Below, in pieces: positions 51,781 to 59,704 of a stretch of 64,000 nucleotides of DNA. Under the pieces are notes generated by a model. The model was not told where the DNA came from. It did not search any database and worked only from the letters and a program-made list of their open reading frames with translations. This stretch comes from JBBRDU01 sp038230335 (GTDB lineage: Bacteria > Verrucomicrobiota > Verrucomicrobiia > Chthoniobacterales > UBA10450). The stretch is taken from NCBI GenBank assembly GCA_038230335.1, contig JBBRNL010000003.1, positions 124,001 to 188,000 of the forward strand, in the 5' to 3' direction. The translations under genes were made by a program, and so were the position numbers. Position 1 is the stretch's first letter. The number at the start of each line of letters is the position of its first letter.

Positions 51781-52644
51781 ATGAAACCAGGAACTATTAT
51801 TCACACCGCCGCCGTTTTGTTGTCGTCGATTTCGTCGCTCTTCGCACAGGCGGCGCCCGCCAAGCCACCGGCCAGCAAACTTAAGGTGAGCAGGAAATCC
51901 GACAAGTTGTCGGAGGACCTTCTGCTCAATCTGGATTCGGTGGCTTTCGCGCCGCGTCATCTGACCACGCCATCGTCCAAGGCGGGCGAACGCTTTCCTT
52001 GGAAAAAGGAAATCGTGACAACGGTGTTCTGGATCGGAGAAGAGCCTAGCGGGAATAATCCGGTGCCGAATCGATCGAGTTCATGGGACAAGAATTGGAC
52101 CGGCAGCTACGGCGGCTTCGACGATCCAAGTCCGTCGCGTCGGAGTAATTACATGCCCACTAAATTCACCCCGAAGCAGAATCCATTTTACTGTGCTCTT
52201 CCTTATAACGACAAAGCCACCAACGGTCACCGGCCGGAAGCGGCGCAGGTCGTTCCCTGGTTCAAACAATCGTTTCAAGGGCCTGGGGTTTCCGTCTGCA
52301 AGGGCCGCTGGATTGCGATTCGGAAAGGCGATCGCACCGTTTATGCGCAATGGGAGGATGCGGGCCCATTTCGCACCGATCACTGGCAATATGTTTTCGG
52401 TAATGAACGTCCGAAGCCAAACCTGAATAAAGGAGCCGGGCTGGATGTTTCGCCCGCCGTCCGCGACTATCTCGGATTGCAGACGACCGATGTGACCGAT
52501 TGGAAATTTGTGGAATTTAGTGAAGTTCCGCAGGGGCCGTGGGCGCAGCACGGTGATAATAATACGTTTGTGCAGAACTCTCGTAAATCGGGCAGGGTTT
52601 TGGCTGAAGCGCCCAAGCCGGTCAAGTCAGCGATCATGCGGTGA
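51781..52644 (+). CDS. Secreted protein with a double-psi beta-barrel-like domain
   Basis: A 287-residue protein with signal peptide (about 1-24: HTAAVLLSSISSLFAQ). The middle and C-terminal region carries NPFYCALPYND (about 137-147), VYAQWEDAGPFRTDHWQYVF and GAGLDVSPAVRDYLGL, which resemble the catalytic-site strands of RlpA/expansin double-psi barrels (D-x-GPF and LDVSPAV). Such proteins bind or cut cell-wall glycans, but RlpA has no WEDAGPF spacing exactly like this, so activity is unproven. The 211-bp gap before it holds a CGGAGA/TCTCCG dyad near 51735-51751. Its stop overlaps the next start (TGATG). Confidence 0.7.
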   Translation: MKPGTIIHTAAVLLSSISSLFAQAAPAKPPASKLKVSRKSDKLSEDLLLNLDSVAFAPRHLTTPSSKAGERFPWKKEIVTTVFWIGEEPSGNNPVPNRSSSWDKNWTGSYGGFDDPSPSRRSNYMPTKFTPKQNPFYCALPYNDKATNGHRPEAAQVVPWFKQSFQGPGVSVCKGRWIAIRKGDRTVYAQWEDAGPFRTDHWQYVFGNERPKPNLNKGAGLDVSPAVRDYLGLQTTDVTDWKFVEFSEVPQGPWAQHGDNNTFVQNSRKSGRVLAEAPKPVKSAIMR

Positions 52645-53414
52645 TGCGACGACTCTGCTGCCTTCACCTCTTCGCAGCATTATTCTTTGCCGGAGGCGCG
52701 CGCGTTTTCGGGCAAACTGGCGATATGCGGCCAGCCATGATCGGCCCGGGTGCCGATTCGTTCGCGAGCAAACTTCATTATCCAGCCGAAGCTAAGGCAA
52801 CCGGCCGGGAAGGTGCCGTCCAATTTTATTGCGAGGTCAATTCGGATGGGCGTGCTCGCCATGCCAGGGTCATCGGTGAAGATGCGAAAGGGCCATTTCG
52901 GGCCGTCGTGCAGGAGGCGTTGTTGAAAGGCAGATTTCTAGCGGCGCGCTCCGATGGACATGTCACCAAGGTCCTGGTCGGCGGAACGGTTTTGTTCCTC
53001 ACCGCCAAGGGTCAACCGACGATCGTCGTTTCATTGGCCGCAGCGGAGAAGGAAAAAGCGGCGGGAGTAGGCAACTACATTCAGCCACAAATGCTGATGA
53101 GTTATGCCGATCTGGAAAGGAAATGTATGATTTGGTGGCGTAGCATGGTCACCCGTCCCAGCGCAAATCCGGCCGCCGAGATTCTCTTCGATGTGGATGC
53201 AAATGGTCACGCGACCGGAGTAAAAGTGGTCGGGGAAAGCCGAGGCAGTGCCTTGGGAGCAGTTTTGCTAAAGGCCTGCGACGGGGCGCACTTCATTCCG
53301 GCGCAAGCGAACGGCAAAAACGTGTCCGGGCAATTCAATCTGCCGATCGATTTCAGAATGATGACCGATCCGGACGCGGAAGTGGAAGGTCACCTGCGCG
53401 CGCCGGAACGATAG
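52644..53414 (+). CDS. Secreted protein with TonB C-terminal-like domains
   Basis: A 256-residue exported protein. The ATG at 52644 overlaps the stop of the barrel gene; a GTG at 52641 is the alternative. Signal peptide about 1-23 (LHLFAALFFAGGARVFG). Residues about 35-120 read HYPAEAKATGREGAVQFYCE and VNSDGRARHARVIGEDAKGP, then ALLKGRFLAARSDG: a TonB C-terminal (energy-transducer) fold. A second, similar segment (AEILFDVDANGHATGVKVVG, ACDGAHFIPAQANGK) follows at about 170-230. It has no membrane anchor or proline spacer, so it is not a functional TonB; it may be a wall-binding or scaffold module. Confidence 0.75.
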   Translation: MRRLCCLHLFAALFFAGGARVFGQTGDMRPAMIGPGADSFASKLHYPAEAKATGREGAVQFYCEVNSDGRARHARVIGEDAKGPFRAVVQEALLKGRFLAARSDGHVTKVLVGGTVLFLTAKGQPTIVVSLAAAEKEKAAGVGNYIQPQMLMSYADLERKCMIWWRSMVTRPSANPAAEILFDVDANGHATGVKVVGESRGSALGAVLLKACDGAHFIPAQANGKNVSGQFNLPIDFRMMTDPDAEVEGHLRAPER

Positions 53415-53426
53415 TTTTCTCCGGCG

Positions 53427-53696
53427 TCAGCGCGATGGAGACGAGGTGGAGGCAGGCCGCGCGCCAGGATTCGGTCGTTCCTGAGTCAGGCGAGTGTACA
53501 TAAAAAAGAAGGCAAGGAGCGAACCGATGATAACGATTGCGAGAAAGAGCAAGCTGATCGAGCGGATCCTGTGATAACTTGCCGCGGCTTCGGCCCAGGT
53601 GGCCCGTTTTTGCGCCAACTCGATATCCAGCAGACGAGTCAGCTGTTCTGGATCAATCGGGCCTGATTCGGGCTTGCCGTCGCCGTCGGGAATCAT
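53427..53696 (-). CDS. Small single-pass membrane protein
   Basis: An 89-residue protein with a charged N-terminal half (about 1-44) and one membrane helix (about 46-67: ISLLFLAIVIIGSLLAFFFM), then a Ser/Pro-rich tail. The N-terminal part (PIDPEQLTRLLDIELAQKRA) may be helical and cytoplasmic. It is divergent from the CPBP gene, 51 nt away. No family is recognised. Confidence 0.65.
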   Translation of the reverse strand: MIPDGDGKPESGPIDPEQLTRLLDIELAQKRATWAEAAASYHRIRSISLLFLAIVIIGSLLAFFFMYTRLTQERPNPGARPASTSSPSR

Positions 53697-53747
53697 CGAG
53701 AAAGGACGGTAACGGTTAGCCCAGAAAATGGAATCGATTTCGTAAGC

Positions 53748-54422
53748 ATGAACAATCGAACAAAACTATTCGCCTACGTGCTTCCGATGGCACTGTTTCT
53801 CGCGCTCTTGTCGCTCAATGGCGGATTGAAAAGCGTGGGCGGCTCGTTCTGGCTGCGCTCGGCCGAATACTGGATCTATCCGGCGCAGACCATCTTGTGC
53901 GGTCTTCTCGTTGTCTGGTTCTGGCGGGTTTACCGCCTGACCCGACCCGCGCGCGCGGGGTTCGGGATCGTGATTGGCCTTCTCGTTCTCATTCTTTGGA
54001 TTGCGCCCCAGGCATTTTTTGGCTTTGCCTCGCGGACCGATGGTTTCAATCCCGAACCGTTCGCGTCTCAGCCGGCCCTTTATTGGGCAACTATCTCCCT
54101 GCGTTTTCTTCGCCTCGTTGTCGTTGTGCCGTTCGTGGAAGAGATTTTCTGGCGCGGATTTCTGCTTCGGTTTTTGATCAACGAGGACTTCGACCGAGTT
54201 CCCGTAGGCACTTTTAGCTGGATCTCCTTCGCCGTGGTGGCGCTGGCCTTTGGTTTCTCGCATAGCCGTCCGGATTGGCTGGCCGCGATCGTCACGGGGA
54301 TGCTTTATAACCTGGTCGCTTACCGGACGAAAAGCCTGTCCACCTGCGTGCTCACGCACGCCGTCACGAACCTTTTGCTTGGCCTTTGGATCATGAAAAC
54401 CGGCCAGTGGGGATTCTGGTAA
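53748..54422 (+). CDS. CPBP-family intramembrane protease (CAAX protease-related)
   Basis: A 224-residue integral membrane protein with about six to seven helices. The CPBP glutamates and arginine are in FVEEIFWRGFLLRF (EExxxR, about 128-140), a FGFSHSRPDWLAA histidine segment (about 168-180) and a final TCVLTHAVTNLLLGLW helix with the second histidine. Spacing fits the CAAX-protease-related proteins of bacteria that sort or process membrane substrates. The substrate is unknown. A small membrane-protein gene follows after 42 nt. Confidence 0.85.
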   Translation: MNNRTKLFAYVLPMALFLALLSLNGGLKSVGGSFWLRSAEYWIYPAQTILCGLLVVWFWRVYRLTRPARAGFGIVIGLLVLILWIAPQAFFGFASRTDGFNPEPFASQPALYWATISLRFLRLVVVVPFVEEIFWRGFLLRFLINEDFDRVPVGTFSWISFAVVALAFGFSHSRPDWLAAIVTGMLYNLVAYRTKSLSTCVLTHAVTNLLLGLWIMKTGQWGFW

Positions 54423-54464
54423 CGGAATCCGTCACTGGCATCGCGCGTGCTTGAAAGAAGGGGC

Positions 54465-54617
54465 ATGCACGGCACGTTTACGCAAAAGGTCATTCTCTGC
54501 GCGATCGCGGCTTTCCTCACGGCCAGTCTCTTTGAATGGGGGAAGATGTTCGTCGAGGGAGCAGACGATGCGCTGAACAAAGGGTATCAGCATAGGACGG
54601 CGACTTCCGGTCACTAG
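54465..54617 (+). CDS. Very small membrane protein, 50 residues
   Basis: An ATG at 54465 preceded by a purine-rich GAAAGAAGGGGC opens a 50-residue frame ending at TAG 54617. Residues about 8-22 are hydrophobic (KVILCAIAAFLTASLFEWG), followed by FVEGADDALNKGYQHR. It looks like a short membrane-inserted or signal-like peptide. It may belong with the CPBP protease gene 42 nt upstream. Its coding status is unproven. Confidence 0.45.
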   Translation: MHGTFTQKVILCAIAAFLTASLFEWGKMFVEGADDALNKGYQHRTATSGH

Positions 54618-54671
54618 TCTGTTCGAAAATCGTTGCTGCGACCGAGCTAGCGCATAACCTGCCTGGCCGGC

Positions 54672-56300
54672 ATGAAGATTGGTTTCGCTCAACTCAACCC
54701 CACGGTCGGCGACCTAAAGGGGAATTTCGATAAGATCCTCCAAGCCTACGAACGGCTGGCGGAAGCGGGCGCTGATTTGGTGCTCACCCCGGAGCTATCC
54801 GTTCCGGGATATCCGCCCCAGGACCTTGTCTTCAAGTCGCGTTTTGTTCCGGAAAATATCGAAACAGTGCAACGTTTGCACGAGCGTGTCGGCCGCGCTG
54901 CGCTCCTCGTCGGATTTGTCGACCGGAATGAAGACCGCGGAAAGCCTTTTCACAACGCGGCAGCTTTGCTCGAGCGAGGCCAGCCAATGCGCCGGGCTTA
55001 CAAGTCGCTTCTGCCCACTTACGATGTGTTCGACGAGGATCGCTACTTTCAACCCGCCGCGCGGGTGGCGCCTTTCGAAGTCCAAGGCCGAAAAATCGGC
55101 GTCACCATCTGCGAGGATATCTGGACCGAACATTATTTGCCCCGGCCCTTATATGATGTCGAGCCGGTGCGCAGCCTGATTGAGCAGGGCGCCGAGATCA
55201 TCGTGAATTTGAGCGCCTCGCCGTTCAGCTTGAACAAACCGGCTGTGCGCCGCGAGATGGTCGGAGCGCTGGCCCGGGCGTATCAGCGTCCCATTTGTTA
55301 CTGCAACGCCGTCGGCGGAAACGATCAGTTGATCTTTGACGGCAATTCCATCGCGATAAGCGCGTCGGGCGAACTGATTGCGCAGCTTCCGTCCTTTACT
55401 GAACACGAGCAGATTGTCGACACCGATAACCGGTCCGCCATCGAGGCCCGGCCGACCTCCGCGCCACCGGACCTGTTTGCGGCACTTGCTTTGGGCACAC
55501 GTGATTATCTGCGGAAATGCGGCTTCAAATCCGCTGTCCTTGGTTTAAGCGGCGGGATCGATTCCGCCGTTGTCGCTGTCATCGCGGCCGAGGCCTTGGG
55601 AGCGGAAAATGTTCTCGGTGTCTCCATGCCCAGTCCATTTTCGTCACGCGGAAGCGTCGAGGATGCAGAAGCGCTGGCGCGCAATCTCGGGATTCAATAT
55701 CGCCAGATCCCGATCTCCCAGGCATTCGAGACGGTGAAAAGAGAGCTGAGCGAGGTGTTCAAAGGATTGCCCGAAGATACGACCGAAGAGAACATGCAAT
55801 CGCGCCTTCGGGCTGTCACACTGATGGCGCTCTCTAATAAGTTCGGTCACCTGCTTTTGACGACTGGAAACAAAAGCGAACTAGCCGTCGGATATTGCAC
55901 GATCTACGGCGACATGGCCGGCGGCCTGGCCGTGATCAGCGATGTGCCCAAGACGATGGTTTACGAACTCGCGCGCTGGATTAACCGGGAGAAGGAAACC
56001 ATTCCAAGGGCCACCATCGAAAAACCTCCCAGCGCTGAGTTAAAACCAGATCAGATAGATCAGGACACCCTTCCACCCTACGAAGTCCTCGATGAAATTC
56101 TGCGGCTCTACGTCGAGGAAAATCTTAGCGCGCGCGACATCGTGAGTCACGGGTTCGACGAAAAAACGGTTCGCTGGGTGCAACGCCGCATCGATTTGAA
56201 TGAATACAAACGGGAGCAGGCACCGCCCGGACTGAGGGTGACGACGCGTGCCTTTGGCGTGGGGCGGCGCATGCCCATCGCGCAGAAGTACCTGGATTAG
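54672..56300 (+). CDS. nadE: Glutamine-dependent NAD+ synthetase
   Basis: A 542-residue enzyme joining a nitrilase-type glutaminase to an NAD synthetase, the last step of NAD synthesis. Glutaminase catalytic residues: Glu in LTPELSVPGYPPQD (about 39-52), Lys in RAYKSLLPTYDVFDEDRYF (about 113) and Cys in GVTICEDIWTEHY (about 149). The C-terminal synthetase has the PP-loop VLGLSGGIDSAVVAVI (about 290-305). GNKSELAVGYCTIYGDMAGG, the KPPSAELKPDQ segment and an FGVGRRMPIAQ end are typical. It ends 1 nt from a convergent glycosyltransferase gene. Confidence 0.95.
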   Translation: MKIGFAQLNPTVGDLKGNFDKILQAYERLAEAGADLVLTPELSVPGYPPQDLVFKSRFVPENIETVQRLHERVGRAALLVGFVDRNEDRGKPFHNAAALLERGQPMRRAYKSLLPTYDVFDEDRYFQPAARVAPFEVQGRKIGVTICEDIWTEHYLPRPLYDVEPVRSLIEQGAEIIVNLSASPFSLNKPAVRREMVGALARAYQRPICYCNAVGGNDQLIFDGNSIAISASGELIAQLPSFTEHEQIVDTDNRSAIEARPTSAPPDLFAALALGTRDYLRKCGFKSAVLGLSGGIDSAVVAVIAAEALGAENVLGVSMPSPFSSRGSVEDAEALARNLGIQYRQIPISQAFETVKRELSEVFKGLPEDTTEENMQSRLRAVTLMALSNKFGHLLLTTGNKSELAVGYCTIYGDMAGGLAVISDVPKTMVYELARWINREKETIPRATIEKPPSAELKPDQIDQDTLPPYEVLDEILRLYVEENLSARDIVSHGFDEKTVRWVQRRIDLNEYKREQAPPGLRVTTRAFGVGRRMPIAQKYLD

Positions 56301-56301
56301 A

Positions 56302-56991
56302 CTAAGGCAACAGGTTGTAGCGCACGATCGCGTAAATGGCGCGGAACCCGTCTTTCCAGTTCACTTTCTTGCCTTCCAGGTAGGTTCGGCCGTTGTAGGA
56401 AATGCCCACTTCGTAAATGCGGCAGCGCGTCCGCGCGAGTTTTGCTGTGATCTCGGGTTCGAATCCAAATCCATTCTCGCGCAGATCGAGATTCTTAACC
56501 ACGTCCGCGCGGAACGCCTTGTAGCCGGTTTCCACATCCGTCAGGTTCAAATTGGTAAACATGTTGGAGAGCAGGGTGAGAAATCGATTCCCCATCATGT
56601 GCCAAAAATAGAGAACCCGGTGCGGTCGGCCGCCCATAAAGCGGGAGCCGTAGACGGCGTCGGCGCTCCCAGACAGAATCGGATCGAGTAGTGTAGAATA
56701 CTCCTTCGGATCGTATTCAAGATCGGCGTCCTGTACGAGAATGATGTCGCCGGTCGCAGCCGCGAAACCCGCCCGAAGTGCACTGCCTTTCCCGGAATTG
56801 CGCGATTGGTAAATCACTCGATCGACCAGGGGTTCTACCTCGCTTTGTAGAATGGTCACTGTCCCGTCCGTCGAGCAATCGTCGACCACGACAATTTCGA
56901 TATTCTCAAGCGCAGCGGCGCGAACATTCAGAACGATTTGTTTGATTGTGTCCCGCTCATTGAAGCAGGGTATAACGACCGAGAGTTTCAT
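56302..56991 (-). CDS. Family 2 glycosyltransferase (dolichol-phosphate mannosyltransferase-like)
   Basis: A 229-residue cytoplasmic GT-A enzyme. The start at 56991 gives MKLSVVIPCFNERDTIKQIV; an upstream start adds an unrelated 25 residues. Conserved marks: IEIVVVDDCSTDGTV, NSGKGSALRAGFAAATGDII and the metal-binding VQDADLEYDP (DXD-like, about 92-100). The C-terminal half contains NMFTNLNLTDVETGYKAFRA, typical of the DPM/GtrB subgroup, which loads sugars onto polyprenyl phosphate. It ends the CDP-deoxysugar operon. Confidence 0.88.
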   Translation of the reverse strand: MKLSVVIPCFNERDTIKQIVLNVRAAALENIEIVVVDDCSTDGTVTILQSEVEPLVDRVIYQSRNSGKGSALRAGFAAATGDIILVQDADLEYDPKEYSTLLDPILSGSADAVYGSRFMGGRPHRVLYFWHMMGNRFLTLLSNMFTNLNLTDVETGYKAFRADVVKNLDLRENGFGFEPEITAKLARTRCRIYEVGISYNGRTYLEGKKVNWKDGFRAIYAIVRYNLLP

Positions 56992-56996
56992 GCGAA

Positions 56997-58019
56997 TCAC
57001 AGGCCGCGGCGGGCCCACTCGATCGTCTTCAGGATTCCTTCGAGTTTGGTGATGCGCGGCTTCCATCTGAGGGATGATTGCGCTTTGCCGTTGTCGGCCA
57101 CGAAAAACTTCTGATCGCTGTGACGCCAGGGAAGATGATCGTATTTCAGTTCCACCTTCAACTCGTTTTCCAGAATCGCAAAAAGTTCGAGCAATGATGA
57201 GCTGTTGGCCATGCCACCGCCAATGTTAAAGGCCTGTCCCCGAACCTTAGCAATGTGCTCCGCCGCCGCCAGGTAGCAGTCCACGCAGTCGTCCACGAAT
57301 AGCAGATCACGCACCTGTTTCCCATCGCCCGAGATCGTGAAAGGATCGCGGGACGGGTTCCGTTGTGTCTCCAGAGCCTGCTGGCAGAACCACCCGACCC
57401 AACCTTGATCGAAGGTAGCGAACTGACGGCCGCCGAAGATGGTGGAATGCCGGAACACAACCGTGTTCAGGCCAAAGACCCGGGCGTAATCCAACATGTA
57501 CTGATCGGCCGCCCCCTTCGAGCAGCCGTAAGGTGTTTGAAAATCAAGCGGCGCCGTTTCATCAACGCCATTTGGAAAGTTAACGGCGGCATAACGAAGC
57601 GATTCTTCCTTGAGCTGTAATGTCGCCAGTTCGCCGTAAACCTTGTTGCTCGACGAGTAGACGACGGTGGCTTCGGGGCAGTGCAGCCGAACGCTTTCCA
57701 GGAGATTAAAACTGCCCAGGACGTTCGTCGAAAAATCGCGCCGTGGATCTCCCATCGAAGTCGTCATGGCGACCTGGCCGGCCAGGTGAAAAATGACGTT
57801 AGGCTGGGCCTTGGTGACGAGCTGGATGATTTCCGCCTCCTCCCTCGTATCGCCTTTGACAAAATCGACCGCGCCCAGCGACCGAAGCCATTTCAGATTC
57901 TCCTCTGCTCCCTGACGCGACATATTGTCGAACACGACCACGCGTTCGCCCCGCTCAATCAATCGCGCGGCAATGTTGCAGCCCACAAACCCGCAGCCGC
58001 CTGTGACGAGATATGTCAT
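56997..58019 (-). CDS. rfbE: CDP-paratose 2-epimerase-like NAD-epimerase
   Basis: A 340-residue extended short-chain dehydrogenase. NAD motif LVTGGCGFVGCNIAARLIER, SSSNKVYGELATL and PYGCSKGAADQYMLDYARVF (Tyr-x3-Lys), then FRHSTIFGGRQFATFDQGWV. That last pair closely follows the CDP-tyvelose/paratose 2-epimerase (RfbE/Tyv) of Salmonella, which converts CDP-paratose to CDP-tyvelose. The start at 58019 overlaps the stop of the glycosyltransferase upstream (ATGA); a longer form from 58061 would overlap that gene deeply. Confidence 0.85.
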   Translation of the reverse strand: MTYLVTGGCGFVGCNIAARLIERGERVVVFDNMSRQGAEENLKWLRSLGAVDFVKGDTREEAEIIQLVTKAQPNVIFHLAGQVAMTTSMGDPRRDFSTNVLGSFNLLESVRLHCPEATVVYSSSNKVYGELATLQLKEESLRYAAVNFPNGVDETAPLDFQTPYGCSKGAADQYMLDYARVFGLNTVVFRHSTIFGGRQFATFDQGWVGWFCQQALETQRNPSRDPFTISGDGKQVRDLLFVDDCVDCYLAAAEHIAKVRGQAFNIGGGMANSSSLLELFAILENELKVELKYDHLPWRHSDQKFFVADNGKAQSSLRWKPRITKLEGILKTIEWARRGL

Positions 58020-58732
58020 GTCGATCTTTTGGTTTTCGCCTTGAGTCGGAGCAAACGCCAAAGCGTGCCCACGTAACCGAGGATGAATGTCAGGAGTTGT
58101 CTCTTGGTCTTGCCGGCCTTGCGCTTTTCAAATGTGAACGGCACTTCTTTAATCCGAAAGTTCGGCCTTTGCGCGACCAGTTTCACCAGAATTTCTTCAA
58201 CGATGTCGAAGTGATTGCATTCCAGATGCAAAGCGCGGACGTCGGCGCCGCGGTAGAGACGGAAGCTGTTTGACACATCATAGCATTTCAAATTAAGCAC
58301 GAGTCGAAACACAATATTGACCATTTGGCTCATGAAAATGAGCAACGCTGGATTCTCCGTCTGTCCTCCCCGCACGTAGCGCGAAGCGATCACCAGGTCA
58401 CAAGCATCACGATGTTCCCAAAGGCTGGGAAGCGCGCGAGGGTTATGCGAGCCATCGCCGTCCATCACGATGACAATGCGACCGCTCGCTGCCTCAAAGC
58501 CCGTCCGGACCGCGTCTCCGTAAAGGTTGCCACCGCGCCGCGGTAAATAAGTCACGCCCAGCTTTTGGCATACTAGAGGGGTGTCATCGCGCGGTTGCAT
58601 GGTGTCCACCACCATAATTTCAAAGTTGGAGGACAGGCTGGCCGCGACTTGCTGTAAGACAGGCAGAACCTGGCTCAAGCTGCCCGCTTCCTCGTAGGCC
58701 GGAAGAACGATGCTTAACTCCACTTCGTTCAT
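58016..58732 (-). CDS. Family 2 glycosyltransferase
   Basis: A 238-residue GT-A enzyme. The start at 58732 opens MNEVELSIVLPAYEEAGSLS. Typical marks are FEIMVVDTMQPRDDTPLVCQ, RRGGNLYGDAVRTGFEAASG and IVIVMDGDGSHNPRAL (DXD-like). It is similar to polyprenyl-phosphate sugar transferases. It overlaps both neighbours by 4 nt (ATGA), inside the CDP-deoxysugar operon, so it probably adds one of the sugars made by the cluster. A longer upstream reading would overlap the epimerase gene. Confidence 0.85.
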   Translation of the reverse strand: MNEVELSIVLPAYEEAGSLSQVLPVLQQVAASLSSNFEIMVVDTMQPRDDTPLVCQKLGVTYLPRRGGNLYGDAVRTGFEAASGRIVIVMDGDGSHNPRALPSLWEHRDACDLVIASRYVRGGQTENPALLIFMSQMVNIVFRLVLNLKCYDVSNSFRLYRGADVRALHLECNHFDIVEEILVKLVAQRPNFRIKEVPFTFEKRKAGKTKRQLLTFILGYVGTLWRLLRLKAKTKRST

Positions 58733-59691
58733 AGATATCGGGCCGGTTCTTTTGTCACGAGTGAAGGAAAAGATCGTTGGACCAAACGCCACACGGCATG
58801 AGCCACATTCTCGCGCGCCTGCCAGGCTAACGCTTTTCGCGTGTGGGTCATGTCCGGAACCATGAACATGGGTTCGTCTACGGCATGCGGCCGCGCTCCA
58901 AATGCGACATCCACATTCAAGTCGAGTTGATCGATGACAGATGTCACGAGTTCGCGCAATGTTCGCGTGTCGCCCGTGCCGAGATTGTAGGCCGATGTTT
59001 GTGTGTCGGACGCCGCGCACGCGGCCGCTATCACTCCAGCGGCAATATCGTCGACACCGGCATGATCACGGACCTGGTCACCGGCCGACATCTCGAATCG
59101 TGTTTGCTCGATAGCGCTGCGTAGAAGCGACGGGAAGAGACGAGTGCCAGAATCGCCTCCGCCGGTGAACGAGAACGGGCGCACGAGGGTCAACCGCAGG
59201 CCGCGCTGCTGCGCTGTGATCTGCAACTGCTTCTCTGCTTCTGCCTTCGATGCTCCGTACGGGTGCTCGGTATCGAGCGGATCGGCTTCGCGCAACGGCC
59301 GCCCCTGGTCTTTGTAAGCGAGTCCGCTACTCAAATGCACAAAAGAGCAATGGCCCATCCGGGCGACGACTTCGGCCAGGCGCACCGGCATCCACGTGTT
59401 GATGTCGGTTAATTCTTCGGTAGCGGGCCGTGGTATCTGCATCCCGCTGGCTGCCGTGTGGATGAAAACGGTCGGTTCGAAGGCCTTAAGCAACGGCGCC
59501 ATATCGTTAGGCCGGTCCAGATCCGCTGTGCCAACCTCGATATTTTCGATTTGGCTTTTTGGTGGATCGCGGCGGTAGAGCGTCAGGAGCGTGACGTCGT
59601 TTCGACCAGCCAGCTGCTTGATGATGGCTTGGCCGAGCATGCCGGAGGCGCCGGTTAGAACAATGCGATGGGAGCTGGGTCCGGCCGTCAC
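58729..59691 (-). CDS. NAD-dependent epimerase/reductase, possible CDP-paratose synthase
   Basis: A 320-residue short-chain dehydrogenase. NAD(P) motif VLTGASGMLGQAIIKQLAG (about 11-29), HLSSGLAYKDQGRPLREADP (catalytic Ser) and HPYGASKAEAEKQL (Tyr-x3-Lys). In a CDP-3,6-dideoxyhexose cluster the expected ketoreductase after DdhC/DdhD is Prt/RfbS (CDP-paratose synthase) or Abe; this gene is the best candidate. The start is a GTG at 59691. Its stop overlaps the downstream glycosyltransferase (ATGA). The substrate assignment is inference from context. Confidence 0.72.
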   Translation of the reverse strand: MTAGPSSHRIVLTGASGMLGQAIIKQLAGRNDVTLLTLYRRDPPKSQIENIEVGTADLDRPNDMAPLLKAFEPTVFIHTAASGMQIPRPATEELTDINTWMPVRLAEVVARMGHCSFVHLSSGLAYKDQGRPLREADPLDTEHPYGASKAEAEKQLQITAQQRGLRLTLVRPFSFTGGGDSGTRLFPSLLRSAIEQTRFEMSAGDQVRDHAGVDDIAAGVIAAACAASDTQTSAYNLGTGDTRTLRELVTSVIDQLDLNVDVAFGARPHAVDEPMFMVPDMTHTRKALAWQARENVAHAVWRLVQRSFPSLVTKEPARYL

Positions 59692-59704
59692 ACGCGAGGT
59701 CCGA

